64,000 nt of DNA from AP-15 sp963750195 (GCA_963750195.1 CAVVPS010000001.1:186001-250000); one strand, 5' to 3'. Shown: positions 53,363 through 63,321, numbered from the stretch's first letter. Translations and numbers: made by a program. Notes: generated from the sequence alone by a model not told the origin.

Positions 53363-54758
53363 TGTCGTGTGCGTCAAGTTCTGCAAAAGCAGGCTGGTGA
53401 TGTAGGGCGTGGGCGGCGCGGAGCCCCCGTGTAGCGCAGCGCCGACCACGCCCGGCCGCCGTCAGGCGGCCAAGGCCCGCAGGGCCTCTTTCTTGTATTC
53501 CTTCAGATGCTCCATGTTGAGATAGCGCGTCGCTTCGAGCCAGTTCTCGTGCATCTCGACCGCCAGCGCCCGCACCAGCCGCAAACAACTCTCGGCGTTG
53601 GGAAAGATGCGCACGACATGGGTGCGGCGCTTCAGCTCCTGGTTCAAGCGTTCGAGCATGTTGGTCGACTTCATGTGTTTGTGGTGCGGCAAGGGCAGCC
53701 GGTAATAGCTCAGCGTCTCCTCGATGTTGTCCTCGACCCAGTTGCACAGCCGCGGGTACTTGGCCTGCCATTTGGCCAGCCAGGCGGCGATGTCGCGGCG
53801 CACTTCGGCGAGATCGCGGCGGTCGTAAAACCAGCGCAGCTCCCGCAGGCAGTCGTCGTCGACCTTGCGCGGCACATAGTCGAGCGCGTTTCTGAGAAAA
53901 TGCACATAGCAGCGCTGCCACGCCGCCTCCGGCAGCACCTCGCGGATCGCCGCCTTGAGACCGGGATGGTCGTCGCTGACGACAAACTCGACGCCGACGA
54001 GCCCGCGGGCTTTGAGCGCCAAGAGAAAGTCGCGCCAGCTCGATCGGCTCTCGCGATTGGCGAGCTCGACTGCCAGGATCTGGCGCCGGCCGTCTTCGTC
54101 GACCGCCACCGCGACCAGCACCGCCTGGCTGACGATGACCCCGGCCTCGCGCACCTTCTCGTAGCGTGCATCGAGGATCAGATAGGGATAGTTCTCGCTC
54201 AGCCGCCGCTCGGCAAACGCCCGCAGACCCTCGTCGAGCGATTTGTTGATCGCGCTGATCGCGGATGCGGAAAAACTGTGGCCGCACAGCGCCTCGGTCA
54301 CCGCCTTGACCTTGCGCGTCGAAACGCCCTGCACGTACATCTCGGCCAGGGTGCCGACCAGCGCTTTCTCCGAACGCTGGTAGCGTTCGAACAGCTCAGT
54401 CGAAAATCGCCCCAGCCGATCCTGCGGCACGCGCAATTCCAGGGTCCCTACCCGGGTGATCAGCGAGCGGCCGTAATAGCCGCTGCGGTAGGAAACACGC
54501 GTCTCGCTCCGCTCCCCCTTCTCGGCGCCGATCGCCTCCGTCATCTCCGCCTCGAGCGCGGCCTGCACCAGCGCCTCCACCGCTGCACGCACGAAATCCT
54601 CGTCCCGCGCCAGCAATCCTTTCAGGTCGATTACTTCCGCCTTACCCTCGCCCTTGGTCATGATGTGCACCCTTCACGGGTCGGTGACGTCAGACATCAC
54701 CAGCATGCCATGACCGCCCAAGCGGCCCGTCTTATTGCTGAACCTTCAGCACACTATC
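53363..54758 (-). mobile_element. IS256-family insertion sequence, copy 2 (1396 bp)
   Basis: It is the same length as copy 1 with a base difference near the left end (GACCACG here, GACGACG in copy 1). It is flanked by an 8-bp direct duplication, CAAGAATT, at 53355-53362 and 54759-54766 (possibly 9 bp, with one more T), as expected for IS256-type transposition. It lies in the same orientation as copy 1, 283 bases away, inside the signal-peptide codons of a PEP-CTERM gene. Confidence 0.95.
53462..54670 (-). CDS. IS256-family transposase, copy 2
   Basis: Identical 402-residue product to copy 1, with the same D167, D233 and E340 catalytic residues. Intact, so probably active or recently active. 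Start choice as for copy 1 (GTG, or ATG three codons later). Confidence 0.95.
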   Translation of the reverse strand: MHIMTKGEGKAEVIDLKGLLARDEDFVRAAVEALVQAALEAEMTEAIGAEKGERSETRVSYRSGYYGRSLITRVGTLELRVPQDRLGRFSTELFERYQRSEKALVGTLAEMYVQGVSTRKVKAVTEALCGHSFSASAISAINKSLDEGLRAFAERRLSENYPYLILDARYEKVREAGVIVSQAVLVAVAVDEDGRRQILAVELANRESRSSWRDFLLALKARGLVGVEFVVSDDHPGLKAAIREVLPEAAWQRCYVHFLRNALDYVPRKVDDDCLRELRWFYDRRDLAEVRRDIAAWLAKWQAKYPRLCNWVEDNIEETLSYYRLPLPHHKHMKSTNMLERLNQELKRRTHVVRIFPNAESCLRLVRALAVEMHENWLEATRYLNMEHLKEYKKEALRALAA

Positions 54759-55494
54759 CAAGAATTTTATGATGGCGGGCGCCCTTGCCTCCCTGGCAAC
54801 GGTAGCTGCCATGGGGACCGCCTACGCCCAAATTAGCGCGTGCGCGCCCGCGGCCCTGTCTACCTATGTTGTCAGCGGTTTCATGTGCACGATCGGCGAC
54901 AAAACGTTCTCGAATTTCTCGTATACGCCAAACGCTATAGATAACATGGGCGGGACGGGCGCCACGGCGTCGGCTGCCACCGCCGTAGGTGTCATGCCGT
55001 TTGGGGCTCCGGAATATGGGTTCAGTTTCACTGGCATCTGGAACTCCGGCACCAATGGCACTGCTGATGCCGGCTTCGGCTATACGGTGGCGGTGACCAG
55101 CGGTGCGGCGCTGATCGATAGCGCTCTTCTTCAGATCACCGGCTCTTTGAGTGGCGTTGGTGGTGGCGCGGCGGGCACCGTCGGGGAAACTCTCTCAACC
55201 GGCGACACGCTTAATGTCAGCCTGGCGGGACCGGTCCAAGATACCCTCGCGTCGTTGACGGGAGGACCCGTGTCATCCCTCGACGTGTCAAAAGACCTCA
55301 GTGTGACGTCGAGCGGCACAGGAGAGACCGCATCCGTTTCGGTGGTCAAGAACACAGTGGACCAGCTGACAATACCTACGCCCGAGCCGGCGAGCCTCGC
55401 CCTGCTCGGTTCCGCCCTTGTCGGTTTCGGAGCGTTTCGCCGGCGCCGCAAGGCCAAGGCCGCGTAAACGAGAATCTTCTCATCCCACGGATCG

Positions 55495-55525
55495 AGCGGC
55501 GCCCACAGGCGCCGCTTCTTTTTTA
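55495..55525 (+). terminator. Rho-independent terminator after PEP-CTERM gene 2
   Basis: Stem AGCGGCGCC / GGCGCCGCT with a 4-base loop, followed by TCTTTTTTT. A textbook intrinsic terminator 28 bases after the stop. Confidence 0.85.
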
Positions 55526-55601
55526 TCCTCCAGTCACAGCAATCGAGCCGGACCTCGATATCCTCTGTAAAGAATGCCGACAGGGTCCTTGACGGCACCG
55601 C

Positions 55602-56663
55602 CTAAGACGAGTGCCGATCGACCCCTTCTTGCACTGCAGCGACGCCGGCAAAGAGCCGGGCGACGGGTTCCCGCGGCAGGCCGCGGGTGACGAAGACGAG
55701 CCGCGAGCGCCGGTCGGCATTGGGCCAGTCTTCGAGTTCGACCGGCGGATGGGCAACGTGCTGGACGGCATGAACGACGACCGGCCCGCGGCATTCTTTG
55801 ACCGCGATAATGCCCTTGACGCGCAGTAGATCGGAGCCGCGCAACGCCGTGAGCACCGCCATCGTCTGCTCGTAAGCAGGCCAGGACAGCGGCTTTTCAA
55901 AGATCAGCGAAAAGCTCTGCAGCCCGTGCGTGTGTTCGGCATCACCAAGATCGAAGCTGCGCGGCGCCGATCCCGGTTCGTCGAGCACAAAGGACGGTTC
56001 GATCGCGCCATTGGCGGCGATCTCGACCGGGGCCGTGGTCAGCGCCGCGATCCGCTCGATGAGCCGCTCGGTCGTGGTCGAGTCGGTGAGATCGGTCTTG
56101 GTCACGACAATGCGGTCGGCCAACGCCACCTGCTTTCGCGCTTCGGGCATCCGCTCGATATTGCCGGCCCCGGCAACCGCATCGACGACCGTGACCAGGG
56201 CCTGAAGATGGAATTCGCGGCCGAGCGCGCGGTCGGTAGCAAAGGTCTGCAACACCGGCCCCGGATCGGCGAGGCCCGAAGTTTCGATGATCACCCGCGC
56301 GAAGCTCGGGACGGCGCCGCGGGCGCGGTCGGCGAACAACGCGCGCAACGTCTCCTGCAGATCGGTGCGGACGTTGCAGCACAAACAGCCATTTCCGAGC
56401 AGGACCGTGACATCGCTGCTCGACCGCAGCAGCGCTTGATCGATGCCGACCTCGCCGAACTCGTTGACGACGATTGCGGTGTTGGCGCCTTCGGGCTTGG
56501 CCAGCAAGGCGCGGATCAAGGTCGTCTTCCCCGAGCCGAGAAAGCCGGTCACAGCGACGACCGGCAGCCGCGGCCCGCGCGCCCGCCTCTGGCGCCGCCC
56601 GAACAGCGGCGCGTCCTTGCCCGCGAACAGCATTTGCGGCACGCTCTTGGAGGTCGATGTCAA
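55602..56663 (-). CDS. CobW/COG0523-family G3E GTPase (metal chaperone-like)
   Basis: A 353-residue GTPase. Walker A GFLGSGKTT is at residues 40-48, the metal-binding CxCC motif is in GNGCLCCNVRTDLQ, and the GTP-specificity VVTKTDLTD is near residue 188. The C-terminal CobW_C domain begins near residue 245 (HGLQSFSLIFEKPL). Family members deliver zinc, cobalt or other metals. The start is TTG at 56663 or ATG at 56633. Confidence 0.87.
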   Translation of the reverse strand: MTSTSKSVPQMLFAGKDAPLFGRRQRRARGPRLPVVAVTGFLGSGKTTLIRALLAKPEGANTAIVVNEFGEVGIDQALLRSSSDVTVLLGNGCLCCNVRTDLQETLRALFADRARGAVPSFARVIIETSGLADPGPVLQTFATDRALGREFHLQALVTVVDAVAGAGNIERMPEARKQVALADRIVVTKTDLTDSTTTERLIERIAALTTAPVEIAANGAIEPSFVLDEPGSAPRSFDLGDAEHTHGLQSFSLIFEKPLSWPAYEQTMAVLTALRGSDLLRVKGIIAVKECRGPVVVHAVQHVAHPPVELEDWPNADRRSRLVFVTRGLPREPVARLFAGVAAVQEGVDRHSS

Positions 56664-56905
56664 TCCGGCTTTCCCATCTAGCTTCCCGATGTTGGTGCGC
56701 TTGTGAAGGAGATTCCACGGGTCAGAATCAGAGGATTTACTATCGTAGCGTTGTCTCTATAGGAAAAGCGCCAAATCGGGCTCGGCGCCCAACGGCGGTT
56801 TCTGGAATGGCGTCGAGGCCTGGCGGGGCTGACAGCATTGGACCGACCACATTGTATAAAAACTTAGTACGGAACATGTGAGGTGGGTACTACGACGATG
56901 CCACA

Positions 56906-57877
56906 TTGCACGATTTTCAGATGGATCTCGGAAGCTCCCCAACGTATCATCTACCATATGCATATCCACCATCATTTCTGCTCTTCATCATTCCGATTGG
57001 CCTTTTGTCATATTATGCCGCCTTCGGAGTCTGGATCATCGGGACCCTCTTGTTTTACTTCTTGGTATCCACCTATAAGCAGGCTTCCCGAGATACTGTT
57101 TTTCTGACCATGTTTGCACCGGCGACAGTTATCACGTTTGCAGCAGGGCAAACCGGATTTCTGTCGTCTGCCTTCATATTTGGCGGTTTTCGTCTTGTCA
57201 CCTCCTATCCAATACTCAGTGGAATAACGTTTGGGTTGGCGTCAGTTAAGCCGCAGCTGGGATTGTTGATACCAATTGCTCTGGTGTCAGCCGGTCAGTG
57301 GCGGACCGTGGTGGCAGCGGGCGCAACGACTGTCGTCCTCGTTTTCGTGAGCAGCCTTGTGTTCGGTTGGGCGATTTGGCCGCTCTGGCTTTCGAAGCTC
57401 GTTGCGCACGCCAATTGGGCTGCCGAGGTCAATAGCCGGTCGAGCGCCACAATAATTGGAAATTTAACTCTTCTTGGCATGAATTTGTCGGTGGCGAGGA
57501 TCATACAGGCGTGTGTCAGTATTCTCGTTGCCATCGTTATCATTCTTTGTTTCCGCCGCGGCGTGACAATGTTGGGAACGGCAGCTGTCTTGGTCGGAAC
57601 GTTTCTCGCGACGCCCTACGCCTTTGTCTACGACATGCCTATGGTTACCAACGCCGCGCTGGCAGTCGTTAACGGGGAACGTCGGGCAGGCCGCCCCCTG
57701 ACCATGCCGGAGATATCTAATCCTTCTTTTCGGATTGATCGTCTGGCGGATCCTCGGGCGACACCCTCGCGCAGATTGAGCGGTTTTGTGCGTCCGAGAT
57801 CGGGCGCGACACCTCCCAGCCGCCAGCAAGACCCCAGGAGGCCTTTGGCCGGTCAGAAATCCATTTCGAGCGTGTAA
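56906..57877 (+). pseudogene. GT87 (DUF2029) glycosyltransferase fragment
   Basis: The central part of a membrane mannosyltransferase-like protein is visible: YAYPPSFLLFIIPIGLLSYY, FAAGQTGFLSSAFIFGGFRL, FGLASVKPQLGLLIPIALVS, then FLATPYAFVYDMPMVTNAAL. The N-terminal third that carries the catalytic aspartate is missing; translation begins inside the family with no good ribosome site. After about residue 258 (VVNGERRAG) the sequence stops resembling the family and runs, as a shadow frame, into the opposite-strand gene at 57853. It is visibly richer in A/T than its neighbours, so it may be an acquired and truncated gene. Confidence 0.65.
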
Positions 57878-59070
57878 AGGCCTCCGACATGGCGATCGAC
57901 CGTATAGACGATCTGGCGCTCGTCGACGAACACGTCGTTGATCTGGATGGCCCCGCTCGGCGCGCGCGCCGGCGGTTCCGGTACGAAATAGCCGATCTCG
58001 GCCGGCTGATAGGGATTTGAGGTGTCGTAGGCACGCAAACCACCGTTGAAATAAGTGGCGAGAACGATGCGATCGGATTTCCAGGCGTTCGGCTTCGGCA
58101 GGTTCTCGTAAAGATTGTGCGCGCCATAGCGGGCGCCGCGCCGCATGTAGGTGTCGAGCGGCGGCAATGGGCAGGTGGCGATCGGCACCGGGTTGGTCTC
58201 GGCTCGCCCGTCGACGATCCAGACGAGCTTCGGCCAGTCGGCGCCCTCGGTGCGGGTGCACTCGTCGCTGACGATCAGCAGGCCGCGGTCGAAGAACGGC
58301 ACGACCGTGTGGGTAAAGCCGAAATAGGGCGGGTGGTAGTCCCAGCGCGACACCATCTTCGGGTGCGCCTTGTCTGATATGTCGAGGATCACCAGCCCGC
58401 CGTCGATATAGCCGAGATAGGCGCGATCGGGGCGTTCCGGATAGACGTTGGTGTTGTGCGGGCGAAAACCGGTGTCGGCCGCCTCGGGGTGGCGTACCGG
58501 CGGCGGCTCGCTGTCGCCCTCTCTGGTGCCGGGGAGCCACCAGCGCCCGACCTCGACCGGCTTAGACGGGTTCTTCACGTCAATAATCCGATAGAACTGG
58601 TCGTCGCGGGGATGGGTCGGCTGAAAATCCGGCGCGCCGGAACTCATATGGATGTATTCGCCGTCGGCGAACCACAGCTGATGGACGCCGCGCGAGGTCG
58701 GGCCGGAGCAATCGAAAAAAGTGATCGAGCGCGGGTTTTCCGGCACCGAGATATCGAACAGCTCGAACCCGGCGGGCTGGAGGCCCGGCTGTGTCGTCTG
58801 ATAGGCGACCGCCATGATGTCGCCGACCGTCTCCAGCGAGTTCGAGCGCATGTGCGATTGCGGCAGGTCGCGGCGGGCGACGATTTTTGGCGCGCGCGGA
58901 TCGCTGACATCGACCGCGGTGAAGTTCTTCGGGGCGCTTTCATGGGCGAGCCACAGGATGCGGCGGCCGTCCTTGGCGATCTGGATCGACATCCCCTCGC
59001 CGATGCCGCCGAAGCCGTCGAGCTCATGGTGTGCCAGCTGGCGAAAATTCCAGATCGCGGTATCGGCCAT
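57853..59070 (-). CDS. LVIVD-repeat (beta-propeller) protein
   Basis: A 405-residue protein built of LVIVD-type repeats such as NFTAVDVSDPRAPKIVARRD, GFELFDISVPENPRSITFFD and GLVILDISDKAHPKMVSRWD, which form a propeller. There is no obvious signal peptide (MADTAIWNFRQLAHHELDGF). CAGGAG lies 8 bases before the ATG. The function is unknown; proteins of this kind are often near catabolic or extracytoplasmic genes. The 3' end overlaps the shadow extension of the GT87 fragment. Confidence 0.8.
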   Translation of the reverse strand: MADTAIWNFRQLAHHELDGFGGIGEGMSIQIAKDGRRILWLAHESAPKNFTAVDVSDPRAPKIVARRDLPQSHMRSNSLETVGDIMAVAYQTTQPGLQPAGFELFDISVPENPRSITFFDCSGPTSRGVHQLWFADGEYIHMSSGAPDFQPTHPRDDQFYRIIDVKNPSKPVEVGRWWLPGTREGDSEPPPVRHPEAADTGFRPHNTNVYPERPDRAYLGYIDGGLVILDISDKAHPKMVSRWDYHPPYFGFTHTVVPFFDRGLLIVSDECTRTEGADWPKLVWIVDGRAETNPVPIATCPLPPLDTYMRRGARYGAHNLYENLPKPNAWKSDRIVLATYFNGGLRAYDTSNPYQPAEIGYFVPEPPARAPSGAIQINDVFVDERQIVYTVDRHVGGLYTLEMDF

Positions 59071-59201
59071 ATGTCCACTCCTGAAAGGCTGATCGAATAT
59101 TATCGCTCGCGCTGGTTCGGAGGACCAGGGCGCGGTTGAGCGCGGTGGTCTTTGCGATGCCGAACAATGCGTTCAGGTGCCGGATCGCCGCCGCCGATCA
59201 G

Positions 59202-60137
59202 TTAGGCCCCAGGGTCAAGATCCAGCATCAGCCGCAAATTCTGTACCGCCGCGCCCGAGGCTCCTTTGCCGAGATTGTCGAGACGGGCGACAAGCACGGC
59301 GTGGCGGCGCGACTCGTTGGCCCAGACGTAGAGATCGAGCCGGTTGGTCCCATTGAGCGCCTCCGGTTCGAGCTTGCCGTCCCCGTTGCCAACCGCGACC
59401 GTTACGTATTCCGAATCCTCGTAGAAGGCGCGCAGGGCCTCTCGTAAATCGGCGCCAGTGGGCCTCCCGGGCAGATCGTCGAGGTAGAGCGGCACCGAAA
59501 CGAGCATGCCCTGGCGGAAATGCCCGACCGAGGGCATGAAGATCGGCCGCCGCGACAGCCCCGCGAAGCGCTCGATCTCCGGCACATGCTTGTGTTCGAA
59601 ACTGAGCGAATAGAGCTCGAAGGCAGGGCCGCCTTCACGATCATGGGCCTCGATCATCGATCTGCCGCCGCCGGAATAACCGCTGACCGCGCCTATCGTG
59701 ATCGGGTAGTCGGGCGGGACGAGCCCCGCTTGGACGAGCGGGCGCAGCAAGCCGATCGCGCCGGTCGGGTAGCAACCGGGATTGGCGACTTTGCGCGACC
59801 GCGCGATCCGGCCGGGCTGATCGGCCGCCATTTCGGGAAAGCCGTAAGTCCATTCGGGATCGACCCGGTGCGCGGTGCTGGCGTCGAGCAATTTCGGCGC
59901 GTCGGCGCCCAGCGCCCCGGCCAGCGCGGCTGCCTCGCGCGCGGCATCGTCCGGCAGGCACAGCACGACGAGGTCGCACGCCGCCATCATGTCCTGCCGA
60001 GCCGCCGGATCCTTGCGTCGCGCCGCAGGTAGGCTGCGCAACCCTATCTCGGGCACCATTTCGAGCCGCTGTCGGATGCCGAGGCCGGTCGTGCCAGCCT
60101 CGCCGTCGATGAAAACGCTCGGTTGATTGTTCGCCAT
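59202..60137 (-). CDS. argC: N-acetyl-gamma-glutamyl-phosphate reductase ArgC (short type)
   Basis: Arginine biosynthesis enzyme, 311 residues, of the shorter ArgC2 class. The NADP loop is VFIDGEAGTTGLGIRQRL, the catalytic cysteine is C122 in NPGCYPTGAI, and a later HFRQGMLVSVPLYL is typical. The ATG is preferred over a TTG seven codons upstream. Confidence 0.93.
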   Translation of the reverse strand: MANNQPSVFIDGEAGTTGLGIRQRLEMVPEIGLRSLPAARRKDPAARQDMMAACDLVVLCLPDDAAREAAALAGALGADAPKLLDASTAHRVDPEWTYGFPEMAADQPGRIARSRKVANPGCYPTGAIGLLRPLVQAGLVPPDYPITIGAVSGYSGGGRSMIEAHDREGGPAFELYSLSFEHKHVPEIERFAGLSRRPIFMPSVGHFRQGMLVSVPLYLDDLPGRPTGADLREALRAFYEDSEYVTVAVGNGDGKLEPEALNGTNRLDLYVWANESRRHAVLVARLDNLGKGASGAAVQNLRLMLDLDPGA

Positions 60138-60263
60138 TGGAGCGCCCTGTAATGACAAGCGCGCTTACTAAACTAACTGGCGCCAGCCGCGAAATGCTTT
60201 CCATTCCCATCGGCGAATATGCTGCGCTATCGTGCGCAATTCGGGGGAGAGGAGAGAACTGCG

Positions 60264-61478
60264 ATGGATGGAACGGGCGCGCCGCTCAAATGCCTTGCCG
60301 GGGTTAAGGTGCTCGACCTGACCCAGTTCGAAGCTGGCCCTTCCTGCACGGAGGCGCTCGCCTGGCTTGGCGCCGAAGTCGTCAAGGTCGAAAACCCGAA
60401 AGGCGGCGAGCCGGGCCGGACATCGTTCGCCGGACCTCCGAACAGCCCGGATTCCTATTATTTCTTCGAGTTCAACGCCAATAAGAAGTCGGTCACGGTC
60501 AATCTGAAATCCGAGCGCGGTCTGGCGCTGGTCAAGGACATGGCGCGTCGCGCCGATGTCATGATCGAGAACATGGCGCCCGGCACGATCGAGCGCATCG
60601 GGCTCGGCTATGACGCGATCCGCGCGATCAACCCCGGCATCATCTATGCCCAGGTCAAGGGGTTCGGCGAGGGTAGCCCATACGAGAAGAACCTCGCCTT
60701 CGATATGATCGCGCAGGCCGCGGGCGGCACGATGAGCATCACCGGAGAGCCGGACGGGCCGCCGATCCGGCCCGGCGTCTCGCTCGGCGACACCGGTACC
60801 GGCATGCTGATGGCGATCAGCATCCTGGGCGCGCTCTACGAGCGCCGCGCCACCGGCCAGGGCAGGCGCCTCCAGGTGGCGATGCAGGATGCGATGCTGC
60901 ACTACATCCGTTTCGCGTTTCAGACCCAAGCGGTGCTGGGCCGGGCCGCGCCCCGCAACAGCAACCGCAGCAACACCGCACCCTCGGGGATCTTCCCTTG
61001 CGCCCCAGGCGGTCCGAACGACTGGATTTATGTATTCGCCCGCCAGACGGACCACTGGCACCGGCTGCTCAAACTACTCGGCCGCGAGGAACTGATCGGC
61101 GACCCGCGCTACGAGACCGCGCAAGCCCGTGGCGAGCGCATCGACGAGGTCAACGCGATGGTCGCCGATTGGACAAGGCGGCATGACAAGCACGAGGCGA
61201 TGCGCCTGATCGGCGGCGCCGGGGTGCCGGCGGGTGCCGTGCTCGACACGATGGAGTTGATGAACGAGCCGAGCTTTACCGAACGCGGCATCCTGCAGAC
61301 GGCACAGCACCCGACCGGGCCGTTCAAGATGCCGTCCTGGCCGGTGCGCTTCGACGGCGTCCCGCCAAAGCTCGAACCGGCGCCGCTGTTGGGGCAGCAC
61401 TCGGCCGAGGTTTTTGGCGAATGGCTCGGCATGAGCGCCGGTGATATCGAGAAACTGCGCAAGGAAGGGGCGATCTGA
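60264..61478 (+). CDS. Class III CoA-transferase (CaiB/BaiF, formyl-CoA-transferase-like)
   Basis: A 404-residue CoA-transferase. Landmarks are VLDLTQFEAGPSCTEALAWL, EVVKVENPKGGEPGR, the catalytic aspartate D147 in NLAFDMIAQAAGG, and TGTGMLMAISILGALYERR. AGGAGAG precedes the ATG. The gene is followed by a ThDP enzyme of the oxalyl-CoA decarboxylase / 2-hydroxyacyl-CoA lyase group; together they could activate and cleave an oxalate-like or 2-hydroxy acid. The substrate is not determined by sequence. Confidence 0.88.
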   Translation: MDGTGAPLKCLAGVKVLDLTQFEAGPSCTEALAWLGAEVVKVENPKGGEPGRTSFAGPPNSPDSYYFFEFNANKKSVTVNLKSERGLALVKDMARRADVMIENMAPGTIERIGLGYDAIRAINPGIIYAQVKGFGEGSPYEKNLAFDMIAQAAGGTMSITGEPDGPPIRPGVSLGDTGTGMLMAISILGALYERRATGQGRRLQVAMQDAMLHYIRFAFQTQAVLGRAAPRNSNRSNTAPSGIFPCAPGGPNDWIYVFARQTDHWHRLLKLLGREELIGDPRYETAQARGERIDEVNAMVADWTRRHDKHEAMRLIGGAGVPAGAVLDTMELMNEPSFTERGILQTAQHPTGPFKMPSWPVRFDGVPPKLEPAPLLGQHSAEVFGEWLGMSAGDIEKLRKEGAI

Positions 61479-61503
61479 GAAGTCGAGGCCGGCGCAACCA
61501 ACC

Positions 61504-61602
61504 ATGGTCATGCCCGGTCTCGTTCCGGGCATCCACGGAGCGAGGACGGGCCGCACGAGTGAGACGAAGGCGTGGATGGCCGGGACTAGCCCGGCCATGA
61601 CG
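61504..61602. repeat. Intergenic palindromic repeat (RPE-like)
   Basis: Between the CoA-transferase and ThDP genes lies GTCATGCCCGG...CCGGGCATCCACG, then the complementary half CGTGGATGGCCGGG...CCCGGCCATGAC. The two halves pair to form a long hairpin. Very similar repeats are dispersed in Bradyrhizobium-like genomes. It sits between co-directional genes and may affect transcript processing. Confidence 0.7.
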
Positions 61603-61624
61603 AAATGTAGGAGGAGACAGCAAG

Positions 61625-63272
61625 ATGGCGGAGCTCGCAGGCTACGAAATCCTGGCGAAATGCCTTAAGGCCCAGGGCGTCAAGGATCTGTTCTACATCA
61701 TGGGCGGGCCGATGCTGGATGCCGAAAGCACCTGTATCAAGGAGGGCATCCGCGCGATCGACACCCGCCACGAGCAGGGTGCAGCCTATATGGCGCAGGC
61801 CTATTCACGGGTGACGCAAGGGCCGGGCGTGTGCATGGCAGCGAGCGGACCCGCCACCCTCAATCTCGGCACCGGTCTCGCCAATGCGCTGATCGATTGT
61901 TGCCCGGTCGTCGCCTTTGGCGGCTCGAGCCCGATCAGCCAGTTCGGCCGCCAGGTCTTTCAGGAGATCGATCAGGTCGCGGCGCTGAAGGCGTGCGTCA
62001 AATACGCTGACCGGGTCCACAATCTGAAGCGCATCCCACAACAGGTCAATTTTGCGTTTCAGAAGGCACTGAACGGCAAGCCGGGCCCGGTCTATATCGA
62101 TTTTCCCGGCGACGTGCTCTACCTCAAGGCCGACGAGGCGGATGTCGATTGGAGCTATTGCGGCCGGCCGATCATCGAGGCCCGTCCTTATGCCGAGCCG
62201 AAGGCGATCAATGCCCTCGTCGACGCGATCAACAAGGCCAAACAGCCGATCATCTGCTCGGGCGGCGGGGTGTTGTGGTCAAAGGCCTGGAACGAGATGC
62301 GCGCCTTTGTCGAGAAGGCTGGGATCCCGTTCTACACGACCCCGCAAGGCCGCGGCGTCGTGCCGGACGACCACCCCTATTCCTATCTGACGATGCGAAA
62401 CAGCGCGTTTCGCGACGCCGATCTGATCATCATCCTCGGCACGCGGATGAACTATGTCATCGGCCACGCCGCACCGCCGCGTTTCAACAAGGACGCAACG
62501 ATCGCCCGGATCGAGATCGACCCCGAGGAGCTCGGCATGTCCGCGCGCAATGTCGACATCCCGGTCGTCGGCGACTGCAGATCGGTTCTGCAGCAGCTGA
62601 TCGACGCGATTGACGGCAAGACCGCCGACCGCTTCCAGGGGCTGGCGGCAGAAGCTCGCCGATGGCGAGGCGACCAAGCGCACGGGCCCGGGCGGCAACT
62701 ACCCGACCGACGGCGACATCCACCCGCTGAGGCTGTGCGAGGAGGTCAAGAACTTTATGAAGCGCGACGCGATCCTGTGCGTCGACGGGCAGGAGATCCT
62801 CAATTTCGGCCGCCAGTCGATCCCGACCTTCACGCCGGGCCACCGGCTCAATTCGGGCCCGTTCGGTACGATGGGGGTGGGGTTGCCTTTTGCGGTCGGC
62901 GCCAAGGCCGCCAAACCCGGGACCCAGGTCATCTGCCTGCACGGCGACGGCTCGTTCGGGCAGAATGCGATGGAGCTCGACACCGCGGTCCGCCACAAAT
63001 TGCCGCTGCTGTGCATCATCAGCCTGAACGGCGGCTGGACCGCCGATCCAGAACGCAACAAGCCCGGCCGCGATCTCGGCTACACCCGCTACGACATCAT
63101 GGCCCAAGGGCTCGGCTGCCACGGCGAATATGTCGAGCAGCCCGAGGACATCCGCCCGGCCTTGGAGCGCGCGCAGAAAAAGGTCGATGACGGGATGGTT
63201 GCACTCGTCAACGTCAAAACCGACTACCGCGCCCGCGCCACAACGGTCCAATTCTCGAGCCGCATGACCTGA
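61625..63272 (+). pseudogene. ThDP-dependent oxalyl-CoA decarboxylase/2-hydroxyacyl-CoA lyase-like gene, frameshifted
   Basis: The first 339 codons (from ATG after AGGAGGA; Glu50 in DTRHEQGAAYMAQAYSR, ASGPATLNLGTGLANALIDC) and the remainder (QEILNFGRQSIPTFTPGH, HGDGSFGQNAMELDTAV, then LNGG of the ThDP fold) are in different frames. An extra G in the run GGGG at 62638-62641 explains this; removing it gives a complete protein of about 548 residues with junction DRFQGWRQKLADGEATKRTG. A single homopolymer insertion is typical of sequencing error, so the gene may be intact in nature. It pairs with the CoA-transferase. Confidence 0.82.
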
Positions 63273-63295
63273 GCCGCGCTCGCGGTCCAGCGGAA

Positions 63296-63321
63296 GGGGG
63301 CGCCCACGGGCGCCCCTTTTT
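63296..63321 (+). terminator. Rho-independent terminator after the ThDP gene
   Basis: Stem GGGGCGCCC / GGGCGCCCC with a very short loop, followed by TTTTT. It lies 24 bases after the stop codon. Confidence 0.85.

Larger units (their letters stand above)
53344..55467 (+). pseudogene. PEP-CTERM protein gene 2, split by IS copy 2
   Basis: The original start (MRLIKN) lies at 53344; after seven codons the IS begins. Removing the IS and one target duplication joins the halves in frame as MRLIKNFMMAGALASLATVA and on through AAMGTAYAQ, a normal signal peptide. The joined product has about 239 residues, a beta-rich body (FGAPEYGFSFTGIWNSG) and a classic C-terminal signal PEPASLALLGSALVGFGAFR plus a basic tail. 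The part from ATG 54769 could still be translated but would lack the basic start of the signal peptide and the native promoter. Confidence 0.9.

Noticed and set aside
51684..54758. The two IS copies as a composite transposon
   Set aside because: Only 283 bases of promoter sequence lie between them, and copy 1 has no target duplication matching copy 2.
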